This document shows, one piece after another, positions 9,304-17,308 of a stretch of 21,086 nucleotides of DNA; the stretch's first letter is position 1, and each line of letters starts with the position of its first letter. Position numbers and translations under genes: made by a program. The DNA lies in the NCBI GenBank assembly GCA_003427395.1, contig BFEA01000977.1, forward strand, positions 317,725-338,810. The letters are read 5' to 3'. Below the pieces are notes generated by a model. The model saw only the letters and a program-made list of their open reading frames with translations, was not told where the DNA came from and ran no database searches. This DNA is from Chara braunii. Its lineage: Eukaryota > Streptophyta > Charophyceae > Charales > Characeae.

Positions 9304-9585
9304 CAGAAGGAGGTGACCATGTCTTTAAATCAGGAAATAACATACGAACGGAACAATGACAAAGGCTTTCTTTAACAAGGCAAAGGCTAGATCAAGGGTC
9401 AGTATAGTCCCTGGACTCAACCACCCGCTGGAGGACAATGGCCCGGTGGCTACCAACGCATATTCCATAGTTGATTACGCTACCAAATACTACCGGAACC
9501 TACGTAGCACCCCGTTCGCATTCTCCGGCGAACACGAACACGTTCGCCCGAACGCAAACAGAAGGAGGTGACCATGTCTTTAAAT
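9304..9585. repeat. 27-bp direct repeats bounding an inverted LINE copy
   Basis: An identical 27-bp sequence beginning CAGAAGGAGGTGACC lies at 9304-9330 and 9559-9585. Between the copies sit the right arm of the inverted repeat (9328-9504) and a 54-bp piece (9505-9558) containing CGAACACGTTCG palindromes like those in the 7763-8880 element. The LINE protein is continuous from one 27-bp copy to the flank of the other, so the block is an insertion with a 27-bp duplication of target sequence. Confidence 0.85.
9328..9504 (+). repeat. Right arm of the 177-bp inverted repeat (transposed copy)
   Basis: This plus-strand copy of LINE linker sequence encodes the same KAFFNKAKARSRVS segment as the minus strand at 9026-8880, but in the opposite orientation to the host LINE. 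It stops at TACG (9501-9504) and is followed by TAGCAC. The octamer CGTAGCAC (9503-9510) also occurs at the left end of the 7763 insertion (7766-7773). Confidence 0.85.
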
Positions 9586-9659
9586 TTAGGCAGACGGAGG
9601 AGGGAGGCGTTGAACTTATAAAAACCAGGTCCTCTATGGATATGGTTGTGGAATGAGAG

Positions 9660-10420
9660 GCCTAGAGTTATCATCCTGTGGTCAAAGGATTTACAGGGCT
9701 GATGGTAGTTATTTCTGCAGTAGTGATCAGTCCGCTTAGGTCTTTTGACACGAGGGTGAGATCTATACGTGAGTTGGCCAGACCCTGTTCCCCCCTGGAT
9801 GGCAGGCAGGTGTAGGCTCTTTGGCTCGAGTACAACAGTCTATAGGCATCCTCTAGTTTCCTCTCCGCCGTTAGTTGTCTGAGCATGAGCACATCCAGGC
9901 CCAGGCTTGGCAAGGAGGGGTGCATGTGGTTAGAGTGATGTCCTGCAGACCTGCGATCCATTAAAGGGTCAAGAGTAGTGTTGAAGTCGCCAGCCGGTAT
10001 CACCGAGGCATCGTCCGGCAGATGTTGGAGAAGGGAGAGTCAAAGGTCTATTCGACTTGTCGGGTCGTTGGGCGCATAGACACACACCAGATAAAATACG
10101 TCCTCCTCAAATGCCACCTTAAGATTGACCCACCTTCCTTGCTGTGTGTCTTGGTCAACAGCCAGTGGTTTAAGTTTGGAGAAGGGAGGGAGCCAGATCG
10201 CCACTCCTGCTGATGCCATCTCTCTAGCGGGTGCAGCGAAGTTTGCATATGGCCAGATGTACTTTGCTTGTGCTGTGTGTGTAGGGGTGTCTTGTAGGTG
10301 TGTCTCTTGTACCGGTTTTTTTAGCATACTCCATATGGCTGCTTTTTTATCGGTTTTTGCTTGAATCAGTCCATTGACATTGATCGAGCGGATGTCAATG
10401 TCCGCCCTGGCTTAGCTTCA
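9660..10420 (-). pseudogene. LINE APE-type endonuclease domain
   Basis: On the minus strand the codons at 10384-10370 read INVNG, the N-terminal Asn motif of APE endonucleases. The same frame gives QETHL (metal-binding Glu), GVAIWLPP, and VCVYAPND near 10064-10075. A shift then leads to the frame at 10003-9671 with AGDFNTTLDP (residues 4-13) and SRIDLTLVS (78-86), the latter corresponding to the '.RID..L.S' block. The final DHRM block is reached after another shift at about 9675. The segment just before QETHL appears a few residues short, so there is probably a small deletion. In a working LINE this domain nicks the target DNA. Confidence 0.88.
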
Positions 10421-10499
10421 CTGCCCATTGGGGAGGTCTCCTGACCGGGGGAAAGACTGGGGGGGACGGTGGACGTTGAGGGCGGGGGGGGGGTTGTGG

Positions 10500-10571
<72 letters not shown>

Positions 10572-10719
10572 GTGGCAGGTGCGGGGCTTGTGGTACTATC
10601 CCTGGGTCCAGCTGGGGCCGCGGTGCTAGGGTGGGGTTAGGGTAGCCAGGGACAGGAGGTTGGGCAGATTGCCCCGGTTGCGAGACCGTCAAGCGTAGTC
10701 CATTCGTAATCTGGATCAT
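10366..10719 (-). pseudogene. Proline-rich leader upstream of LINE endonuclease
   Basis: A minus frame of 117 codons is dominated by a run of about 23 prolines encoded by the G tract at 10501-10569, flanked by Pro/Gln/Thr/Ser-rich sequence. It ends one base out of frame with the endonuclease segment, overlapping its start. It may be the natural N-terminal extension of ORF2 or the end of ORF1, secondarily distorted by expansion of the homopolymer. I cannot assign a domain. Confidence 0.4.
10501..10569 (+). repeat. 69-base poly-G tract
   Basis: The run of 69 uninterrupted G residues is preceded by G-rich sequence (10477-10499). It could form multiple G-quadruplexes and is likely to be length-polymorphic and error-prone in sequencing. 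Confidence 0.95.
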
Positions 10720-10720
10720 G

Positions 10721-10984
10721 AGTCCTTGGTGGATCTATCATGTTTTGTGGATCTATCATGTTTGCTAAGTCCAAAGTTTGATTGGGAGGACAAACGGGAG
10801 GTCGTCCCGTTGGTTGTGCTCTTCCAAGATATTGTCTTCAAGTAAGATTTGCATGAGGACAACCACCTTACTCGCAGTCCAGGCACCATTGGTTGTGAAA
10901 CAGTCCGTAGTCATGTTCAGGAGTTGTTGATGGATTCGAATTCCGGTCTGTGGCAATCTGTGCATCACAGTTATGGGTCACTAA
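10721..10984. other. Possible LINE 5' region, unassigned
   Basis: A minus frame (10968-10765, 67 codons) lies immediately upstream of the proline-rich leader in LINE orientation. It contains a plausible helical stretch but no known motif. A short direct repeat of TGGATCTATCATGTTT is present at 10731-10746 and 10748-10763. I see nothing else here. Confidence 0.35.
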
Positions 10985-11093
10985 TTCTCTGTTTTCTCGT
11001 TTTTTTCTTTTGTTTCTCGTTTGTCTTTTGTTTTCTCGTTTTTCTTTTGTTTTCTCCTGTTTCTTTTGTTTTTTCTCGTTTTTCTTTTCTTAG
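10985..11093. repeat. Pyrimidine-rich tandem repeat (TTTTCTCGTTTTTCTTTTG)
   Basis: About five imperfect copies of a roughly 20-base T/C-rich unit with a conserved CTCG or CTCC core form a polypurine-polypyrimidine tract just beyond the presumed 5' end of the LINE. Confidence 0.8.
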
Positions 11094-12200
11094 GAATACG
11101 TGCAGTGGCCCTAAGGGCCTCTACTCACCACATGCTGAAAGGCCTTCCACAATTCAGACCCCAAATTCGGGACTCAGGGTAAGAGGCCCTGGCCAAGAAA
11201 GGGCCGAGTTAGTCAATTTCAGAAACTTTAAGGTCATAGTTGGGTACCTTAGCAGTCCAGTCCAACAGGCACCCAGCAAACAGTCACATCTTAGGGGCAA
11301 AAATCACGTTTCATAATGAAAAGTCATATTGAAGCGTCACATCCCACGAGTAAAGGGCAGTTCCACAGGCCAGATTCGTGTCCTAGTGGCAGGAGTCACA
11401 GCCAGTCAAAATCATATGCCAAAATCGAAAAGCCATGACTCAAAGGCCCAAAGCAGACCAATGGAAATTCGGGAAGGTTCCAGGCCTTGACATTTGAAAG
11501 CAGACAGGCCATGGGCCTCTACTCACCACATGCACAAAAGACAAAACATATGGCGGCGTATTATTCGACGTTCTAGCAGAAGATCCTCTCTTTTTTTTCT
11601 TTTTTTTTTTTTCGTCTGTTTGAAAGCCCAGGGTGTTGTAGAGGCCAAGGACCAGACCCCCGGTGATTGCTGTTAGCAGCAGCCAATGGTTCTCCTGACA
11701 GGACAGGCCACCTACCCCACCCATCCCCACGTTAATACTCCCAGCGGCGCACCCCCTGTCCCTACTATCCTACCTCAGTGTGACCAGCACTCAGGACCAT
11801 CACCCTACCACTATTGAGGGCAACTTGCACCAGACAGCAGTGACAAGCACCAGGGCTGGGCCAACCTCCCAGCCCGAATGGAAGCGGAAGCGGACGAACC
11901 TTGCTGTACGGGAACTTCGGACACCAGGCTCATGCAATCATCTACAGGCCCAATTCAGAGAGTCTACCCAGCAGGATTACCTAAGCAAGGTAGGCCAGCG
12001 CCCGCGGACACATCCTACCGTCCTTCCGCTAGCTTTCCCAAGGCTAGGCGGAACTCAGACTAGCCGCAGCCACTTATATCCCTACCCTACCCTAGAGCTA
12101 AGCCATGCATGTGTAGACCCCATCATGCACATTTGGTGAGTACTGCAGCCAAACCCTGAGAAATCTTCCCCCACATCCCCCAGCCCCCAACCCTCACCGC
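11094..12200. other. Non-coding stretch with a 21-bp direct repeat
   Basis: GGGCCTCTACTCACCACATGC occurs at 11115-11135 and 11513-11533. The intervening DNA is full of GGCC and GTCACA words similar to 600-900. A plus frame at 11780-12139 (119 codons, GTG-initiated) has no recognisable domain and is probably chance. A T-rich tract lies at 11590-11612. Confidence 0.5.
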
Positions 12201-12745
12201 CCCCAGTTGTGTCGTTTTTTTCTTTTTCATCTGTTTTTTATGGTTTTGATTTTTTTTAAATGCACAAAGTTCAAAAAAAAGCAAAACAAATATGTTGTTG
12301 CACACCTTTGAAAGATCTACAACCCTTTTTTTTTTTTCTTTTTTTTTTTAGACCTCAAAAAATCTCTGTGAAACCCAAAAAAAAATACACTCGTTTCATT
12401 TTTTGTTTTTGTTTTATGATTTTTTTTTAAATATACTCAAACATCAAAAAATAAACATATAGGGTTGTAGTCCTCCCATTTTATTTTATTTTTTTGGATT
12501 ATGTCTAGACCAGGAAAAAAAATCATTGCGGACTAACGCACGTTTAAACGGGATTCGAAGCGAATTCAGCGCAGAACCCGCGTTGAATCGAAAATCGGAC
12601 GCATAGTGCAGCACCTGTTTGTAACACTTGCTTTCCTGTCACTACTACTGCCCCCTGATTCCCCACACCCATAACTGAAACTGAGGATTCTAATGAAGCT
12701 ATTGATAATGATGGTGATAATGATGGAGAGATGCTGAGACAATTC
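12201..12745. other. AT-rich stretch without a gene
   Basis: Long T runs (12327-12350, 12420-12430) and A runs dominate 12201-12530. The fragment AGGGTTGTAGTCCTCCCAT (12463-12481) loosely resembles the hairpin sequence near 219-257. Bases 12530-12745 are unique-looking DNA with no frame of interest. Confidence 0.5.
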
Positions 12746-12785
12746 GTGCCTCTTCACCCACCCTCACGGCACCAGACATCCATTT

Positions 12786-12787
<2 letters not shown>

Positions 12788-12822
<35 letters not shown>

Positions 12823-12840
12823 GGGGGGGGGGGGGGGGGG
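12788..12840 (+). repeat. T34-G19 compound homopolymer
   Basis: A run of 34 T (12788-12821) abuts a run of 19 G (12822-12840). A second T run follows at about 12869-12886, and a 9-bp stem hairpin lies at 12895-12919 (GATGCTGGG paired with CCCAGCATC). GTGCCTCTTCACCC flanks the region at 12746-12759 and 12957-12970. Confidence 0.9.
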
Positions 12841-13010
12841 CAGTGCTGGCACAGGTTCTTTTGTTTTCCTTTTTTTTTTTTTTTTATACCAGCAGATGCT
12901 GGGAACAGGCCCCAGCATCCCTCAGAATTCTACGAGTTAATGGTGGGGGTAGCACTGTGCCTCTTCACCCTGATGAGTCAGGGCGCCATAACCATCATAC
13001 CATGACCGAC

Positions 13011-13060
13011 GTACCAAGCAACCATGGACTGAAAAAAAAAAAAAAAAGTGCCAAGCAACC
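13011..13060 (+). mobile_element. Minimal A-tailed insertion flanked by 13-bp repeats
   Basis: GTACCAAGCAACC (13011-13023) and GTGCCAAGCAACC (13048-13060) differ at one base and flank ATGGACTG plus a run of 15-16 A and G/T. This is the arrangement of a target-site duplication around a severely 5'-truncated retroposed tail. The insert is only about 24 bases, so replication slippage is a fair alternative. Confidence 0.45.
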
Positions 13061-13383
13061 CTGAGGAGAGGGGAAGAAATCTGGGAAATCTGCAGGTGAT
13101 CTATTAGGGAGATTGTAGGGGCAACATCAGTCCATTCGATGAAAACCAAGCGATAATTTTTCCGAAGCTTCTCATCGTCCTTGGTCTGTCCCCCTTCCCA
13201 CCTTACCTGCCCCACTTTCCGCCCCCACTTTCCACCCCTGGTTTCCACCCCTAGTTTCCCACCAGGTAGCAACAACTGAATTGATGAATCTGAGGTAGAA
13301 TCTCAGCTTTTGATGAAAGGAATTGAATTATCTCCTTACAGCTCTCCCATTCAGTCATGATGTCCGCCTGTAGTATCTGTTGC
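13061..13383. other. Non-coding stretch
   Basis: This stretch is C-rich on the plus strand at 13190-13262, with several CCCCACTTTCC/CCCCTGGTTTCC near-repeats. A minus frame crosses it but is repeat-derived (Gly/Lys/Arg-rich). I see no RNA gene or regulatory site. Confidence 0.5.
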
Positions 13384-13400
13384 TTACACCACCAGTACTT

Positions 13401-13485
13401 GGCCCAGCTATCGGCAGCGGAAAAAAAAATAGAGTAGAAACATTTCTAGTCGGATGAATTTGGGTGCTCCTGTAGTGGCCTGTAC
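13401..13485 (+). repeat. Dispersed repeat, plus copy (inverse copy at 20379-20470)
   Basis: The segment from GGCCCAGCTATCGGC through AGAGTAGAAAC, TTTCTAGT and GGATGAATTTGGG to GTAC is repeated, with small indels, on the minus strand at 20470-20379. It is preceded at 13384-13400 by TTACACCACCAGTACTT, the terminus of the ACCACCAGTAC foldback family, so it probably represents one end of that family plus internal sequence. Confidence 0.75.
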
Positions 13486-13539
13486 AAAGTACCACAAGTC
13501 CGTGAATTCTGGGCCTTCTAAGCGTGCGCTGTGTTGCCA

Positions 13540-13661
13540 AGCGTTCAGTGAACGCACGTTTCGCGTTCATGTTTTGAGCGCGTTGAACGCGTGTTCATTT
13601 AACATGGCTAAACGCGTTTGCGCAGGGCGCAGGGGTGTGGGCTGCGGGGTGTGTGTGTGTG

Positions 13662-13715
<54 letters not shown>

Positions 13716-13837
13716 GGCAGGGGGAGAGCAGGTAAGTCTCCAACCGCGCAGCTGGCCTGACGCTACTTCCATTGTTTGGACGAGCAAAATCGAATGAATC
13801 TTCCGCTAGACATGGAAATATACACTGGTGACACTGC

Positions 13838-13902
<65 letters not shown>

Positions 13903-14160
13903 GAGGAGAGGTCAGAGCAGGTAAGTCTCCAACCGCGCAGACGACTTCATGGTAGCTCCATCGATTTGATGCGCAAAATCGAATGAATCTACCGCTAGAA
14001 CATGGAAATATACACTGCCACACTTTTTTTTTCTTTTTCGAAGAAGAACCAAATCCCCCACCCCTAGTCCGCCATGCCCGCATCCGGATGGGTGGGTCGC
14101 GTTCAACAAATTCATGCCACGTGGCGCAGAGCACGTTTGAACGCGTGCGTTCAAACGCTA
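13540..14160. mobile_element. Second TG-microsatellite element with GAACGCG palindromic ends
   Basis: The left end is AGCGTTCAGTGAACGCACG (13540-13558). The inverse of the right end (14159 leftward) reads AGCGTTTGAACGCACG. Further CGCGTTGAACGCG palindromes lie inside both ends. The core has two near-identical units, described separately. The organisation (palindromic GAACGC-type ends and a TG core) resembles the 7763-8880 insertion. No coding capacity is visible. Target duplication is uncertain; only GCCA is shared near both flanks. Confidence 0.5.
13644..14018 (+). repeat. Tandem duplication of a TG-microsatellite plus 100-bp unit
   Basis: (TG)n, followed by (GA)n in the first unit, precedes GAGCAGGTAAGTCTCC in both units (13726 and 13915, offset 189). 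Both units then share an ATCGAATGAATCT segment and end in CATGGAAATATACACTG, at 13827 and 14017 respectively. The two units differ at scattered positions, so the duplication is not very recent. The second (TG)n array runs 13841-13899. Confidence 0.85.
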
Positions 14161-14756
14161 GCCAATGAACAGATTGACTGTCAAATCATGCAGGTTGTCT
14201 GGGTTTGATTACGCCTGGATTCAAAACTCGGGTGTGCATTTCAACAGTCCATGCCATTTGGTGTACCAACAGGGCTATACTATGCCCGTCGGTACTCCCT
14301 TTTTTCCCGTCTAAAAGGGCAACAGCCTTGAGATATGGTCAAGCTGACTTGACCCAAGGTAATTCAGAAATACAGTACTCCATTTCATTCATCTAGCTCT
14401 TACTGAGAACGCGGGCTTACTGTGAACGCGCTTCTGCGTTTCGACAGAGCCTCGTGGACGTAGCTCAGTCGAGCGACGCCCGTCGGGCCGCGTCGGTTGT
14501 TAACTACCTGTCAAACGTCCTTCACTCCACTCACGGGTGTACCAAACGGCATATCCGAGAACACACTCACTCTCTAGCCACACTAGGAACTTTAAATATG
14601 TTTCTGGACGCAACTCTAGTCAAGTACATCCAGGTTTTTCCGCTGTAAGTTGTACTAGATACCTATAAGACAAGAGATAGCGTTAGTACAGCCGTTCTTT
14701 TTTTCCAAACAACTTCAATCCGGGGATTGCCACTTCATGGGCCAGGCGTGATCAAA
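14161..14756. other. Non-coding stretch
   Basis: Short frames only. A further cluster of GAACGCG words lies at 14408-14445 (GAACGCGGGCTTACTGTGAACGCGC), possibly another solo end of the palindromic-end family. Nothing else is recognised. Confidence 0.45.
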
Positions 14757-14958
14757 GCATCCGCCTTAAGGGGGTTCCCGTGTTGACGGCTCCATCTATT
14801 GGTTGGTGGGGAGCTGGACCTGCTGGAAATCATGTACGCCGTCGTTGTCCCATTATAAGAGCATCCTCGTTAAGGGGTCCCCGTGTTGACGACTCCATCT
14901 ATTGCTGGGGAGCTGGGCCTGCTGGAAAAAACCAGGTACGGTGTCGTCCCATAACAAT
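14757..14958 (+). repeat. 104-bp tandem repeat, two copies with diverged relatives downstream
   Basis: Copy 1 starts with GCATCCGCCTTAAGGGGG at 14757 and copy 2 with GCATCCTCGTTAAGGGG at 14861. Both contain CCGTGTTGACG, CTCCATCTATTG and GAGCTGG, then CCTGCTGGAAA. A diverged third version is at 15321-15390, and a fragment (AGCATCCTCCTTAAG) is at 15122-15136. There is no coding signature. Confidence 0.85.
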
Positions 14959-14959
14959 A

Positions 14960-15013
14960 CCGTAACAGTGATTAAGAAAAAAAAAAAAAAAAAAAAAAAA
15001 CGGTAACAGTGAT
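14960..15013 (+). mobile_element. A-tail insertion flanked by 13-bp repeats
   Basis: CCGTAACAGTGAT (14960-14972) and CGGTAACAGTGAT (15001-15013) differ at one base. Between them is TAAG followed by 24 A. This fits a retroposed tail with target-site duplication. Confidence 0.55.
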
Positions 15014-15016
15014 GAT

Positions 15017-15116
15017 ACAGTGAAGAGGTGCCTGCTTTTATCAGCACCGCTAGCAGCAGCCCGGGTTGTTTTTGTATTAAAAAAAAGAAGAAAAAAAAAA
15101 ACACATTGAAGAGGTG
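15017..15116 (+). mobile_element. 72-bp A-tailed insertion flanked by 14-bp repeats
   Basis: ACAGTGAAGAGGTG (15017-15030) and ACATTGAAGAGGTG (15103-15116) differ at one base. The 72 bp between them ends in an A/G-rich tail (15079-15101). With the insertion at 14960-15013 only 3 bases upstream, this looks like two separate retroposition events side by side. Confidence 0.6.
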
Positions 15117-15136
15117 ATGACAGCATCCTCCTTAAG

Positions 15137-15515
15137 CACCAGTGCAGCTGGGGCTGACGGCGCCCTCGCTGCCCGCCGAGCTTTTCCGAACCCCCAGCAG
15201 CGCACTTTCTTTCTTTTTGGGCTGGTGCCTCCAGCCATTGTGGTCCGGTCGGCCGAGCCTCCAAAAATTTTGTCAGCGATGAGTTGCACTTTCAGCAAGG
15301 CTGGGGCAGTGTACTGGCGGTTCAAGGGGTCCGCAATGTTGCAGGCTCCATCAAGTATTGGTGAGCTGCATCTGCTAGGAATCATGAAGTATTGGTTCAG
15401 CGTCGCGTTATCGTGATTGCGGCACGGACAACTGCTGCGTACTTTGGCTGAGAGAACCTGCTTCTGCTGGTGCCTCTTCACCCTGCTGGAAGGGGCCCAG
15501 ATCTGACCTGGGATG
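15137..15515. other. Non-coding repeat mosaic
   Basis: Contains a diverged 104-bp repeat relative (15321-15390), an isolated GTACTGGCGGTTCAA terminus (15310-15324) of the ACCACCAGTAC foldback family in inverse orientation, and GTGCCTCTTCACCC at 15470-15483, which also occurs twice near 12.7-13.0 kb. Confidence 0.55.
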
Positions 15516-15656
15516 CTACCCCTCTTCACCCGAATAGAACACCCGGTCATTATCGCCGCATCTGGACTGAAAGTTGTGCCAAATACAGATCTGGACCGAA
15601 AGTCGTGCAACATACACCTATAACGACCCGGCGTTCTATTCGGGGGAAGAAGGTGG
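15516..15656. mobile_element. 141-bp MITE-like element, CCCGAATAGAAC family
   Basis: The left end reads CTACCCCTCTTCACCCGAAT and continues AGAACACCCGGTCATTAT. The inverse of the right end reads CCACCTTCTTCCCCCGAATA followed by GAACGCCGGGTCGTTAT. The interior holds two tandem versions of a 30-bp unit (ATCTGGACTGAAAGTTGTGC and ATCTGGACCGAAAGTCGTGC). The ends and unit are shared with 18922-19032. It is non-autonomous, with no transposase in the window. Confidence 0.75.
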
Positions 15657-15932
15657 CACCTTGGTTGGCTCTGTGGTGCCTGTGTGTCCGGACCACGCCC
15701 TAACAGCTCTAAGAGATAGTGTCTGTACTCCCAGCTGAGTATCAACAGCCATGCTGTTGGACATATTTGAAAATCCCTCTAGACAAAGGGGCACTAGTGA
15801 AATTTGTCAGAAGAAGGACATACTGGTAAATGTGGTCCAGGCAGGGATATGTATGCTGAAGTTCAGAGGCAAACTCTCCGCAAAAGCCAGGCCCTGTATA
15901 TGGCAAGAAACTGGGCCTTGGGCGCCTGTCAA
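15657..15932. other. Non-coding stretch
   Basis: A short plus frame starting at 15751 has no recognisable motif. No repeats were noted. Confidence 0.4.
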
Positions 15933-16066
15933 AAAATACGAAAATGACCAAAAGACGGAAAAAAAAAAAGGAAAAAAGACTCACAAAATACGAAAATAAC
16001 CAAAAGACGAAAAAAAAAAGGAAAGAAGAAGGAAAAAAAAAAGGANAAAANAAAGGGAAAAAAAAC
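15933..16066 (+). repeat. A-rich tandem duplication with two ambiguous bases
   Basis: AAAATACGAAAATGACCAAA and its near copy AAAATACGAAAATAACCAAA recur at an offset of 52 bases (TACG at 15937 and 15989), each followed by AAGACG and an A run. Positions 16046 and 16051 are N, so the assembly is uncertain here. Confidence 0.85.
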
Positions 16067-16630
16067 AGGCTGGTGCCCGTGAAAGGATCCCAGAACAGGA
16101 CCTCAGATATGATTTTGGCTGATTCGGGTAAAGCTCTCAGTATGTTCTTCCGGGTAGACTGCGAGGACCCCGGTCTCGAAATTCTTTATAAGGGGCGTCG
16201 GGCCCGGTTCCCAACACGTGCAGCTCCTCACGAATAGAATGGAGCAATGTTAAGAAAAGAAAAGAAAAAATGAAAAAATAAAAAAATCCCCGTCATAATA
16301 ACCCTCAAAGAAGCGCACCCGTATCCAACCTGGAATCGGTGCAGATTCATACTACAACTAAACCAAAACAAAATCCCCCTGACGACTCATGAAAACAGCC
16401 GCCTGTCACTCTGCAGGGGGCGTTCTGTCCCCATTCATTGTGCTTATAGCCCGTTATAACAGGCGTCAGTGGCGAACTGGGGGCTGTTTGCCCCCGTAGC
16501 CACCTCCCCTCGATGCATAAAGCCCTCTATCACGGGTAGATGCTTGCAGTGAAGTCCTACGGTCGGTATATGTTTCGTGCAAAAGAAAGGCCGACCACCG
16601 GATAGGCAGAGTACAAAGGCAGGGCATCTA
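16067..16630. other. Non-coding stretch
   Basis: Contains an A-rich tract (16252-16286) and a short hairpin around 16477-16494 (GGGGGC against GCCCCC). No gene or RNA was recognised. Confidence 0.45.
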
Positions 16631-17308
16631 AAAAGAAAGACGCTTTACCAGAGGGTGGGGGTATGTGGCTCAAACTTGCAGAGGAGAGTTGATGGCAGTA
16701 ATCTGGTAGGCCAGGAATGCAGCCCTGTTTCATGGCGACCACTGGTCATTCTCTCATACCCTATCAGTAGTAAAAGCCCGGTTGAGAAGAGTTATCAGAG
16801 CGGACTGGCATTCCAAAAATAAGTATGGTTCTTGAACACTTGGGCATTGGCAAATAGGTTGACAACAGTTTCAGTGGATACAGATTTGAGAATTGGACCA
16901 TGGTTAAGTTCTTGAGTCGACTCCGATTAGGAATGGGATAATTAGGCAGGAGCCGTGATACGGAGGAATGGAAATTGGATTCAGAGTTGATCAGGAGGAC
17001 AGGACAGTATGAGGCCGGTTTTAGGCCTCTGTAAGCGAAGCCGGGTAAGGCTCCCGGACAGGTTCGAATTCAGTGGTTGTTTTGGAGATGGTACTTGTAG
17101 TAAGTACTAGTGCCAGGAGACAGATTTAGAGCACCAAGTGGGGAGTTGATTGGTTTCGGGATGCTGGACCCGGTTTCCAGCATGGTTGCTTGGTGACTCC
17201 GGGTTGAATTGTGAGGACCCCAGCCTCTACTTTCGGTGTTGAATAAATAAAGAGACTCTTTAAAAAATAATAATAATAATAATAAAAAATAAAAAAAAAA
17301 GAAAGACG
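16631..17308 (+). mobile_element. Probable 654-bp retroposed sequence with A-rich tail
   Basis: AAAAGAAAGACG occurs at 16631-16642 and again at 17297-17308. The DNA between ends with GAATAAATAAAG, which contains overlapping AATAAA-type polyadenylation signals, then a (TAA)n/A-rich tail (17262-17300). This is the layout of an insertion made by target-primed reverse transcription. The insertion point follows a CTAAAAAG context, compatible with an L1-like TTTT/A nick on the opposite strand. Its origin (processed transcript 3' end, LTR fragment or SINE) is unknown. A GGTTCGAATTC box at 17061-17071 is isolated, and no tRNA fold was found. Confidence 0.55.

Larger units (their letters stand above)
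8880..9675 (-). pseudogene. LINE ORF2, end of endonuclease and linker to RT (interrupted)
   Basis: The minus strand from 9675 reads DHRMITLGL, retaining the terminal catalytic-type His of APE endonucleases, then GFYKFNASLL and KDMVTSF. The frame is interrupted by the inverted-duplication insertion and resumes at about 9304 with WLYWQTH and FNEGP, then RPSFDKLQEAIDRLQDYI, AWRIHVRIR, and, after a one-base shift near 9035, KAFFNKAKARSRVS and ATKYYRNL. The pattern 'L..LQ..I', 'W..R.R' and 'FF...KAR' is the linker between endonuclease and RT in L1-like elements. Confidence 0.75.
4280..10720 (-). mobile_element. Degenerate LINE (non-LTR retrotransposon) with nested insertions
   Basis: Reading right to left on the minus strand, the fragments follow the canonical order of an APE-type, L1-like ORF2: endonuclease (10420-9660), linker (9675-8880), reverse transcriptase (7762-6100), C-terminal region (6103-5362), zinc-knuckle zf-RVT segment (5260-5041) and tail (5010-4280). 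No RNase H domain was recognised. The coding sequence is broken by several frameshifts and at least one nonsense codon, so the copy is dead. Removing the 7763-8880 and 9304-9558 insertions makes the flanking protein sequence collinear, which shows that they came later. The 5' limit is unclear: a minus frame at 10968-10765 may be ORF1 or leader sequence, but I do not recognise it. Confidence 0.85.

Noticed and set aside
10428-10640. Plus-strand polyglycine frame
   Set aside because: Direct translation of the G69 homopolymer.
15077-15745. Minus-strand open frame of 222 codons
   Set aside because: It runs through the 141-bp hairpin element, a 104-bp repeat relative and an A-tailed insertion. 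Similar peptide strings appear from other hairpin copies in either orientation because of the inverted repeats, so it is not a gene.
17032-17080. Possible tRNA or SINE promoter (GGTTCGAATTC)
   Set aside because: A CCGGG/CCCGG stem with a 7-base loop lies just upstream, but position 33 is not T, no acceptor or T stem can be formed, and no A box lies at a suitable distance.
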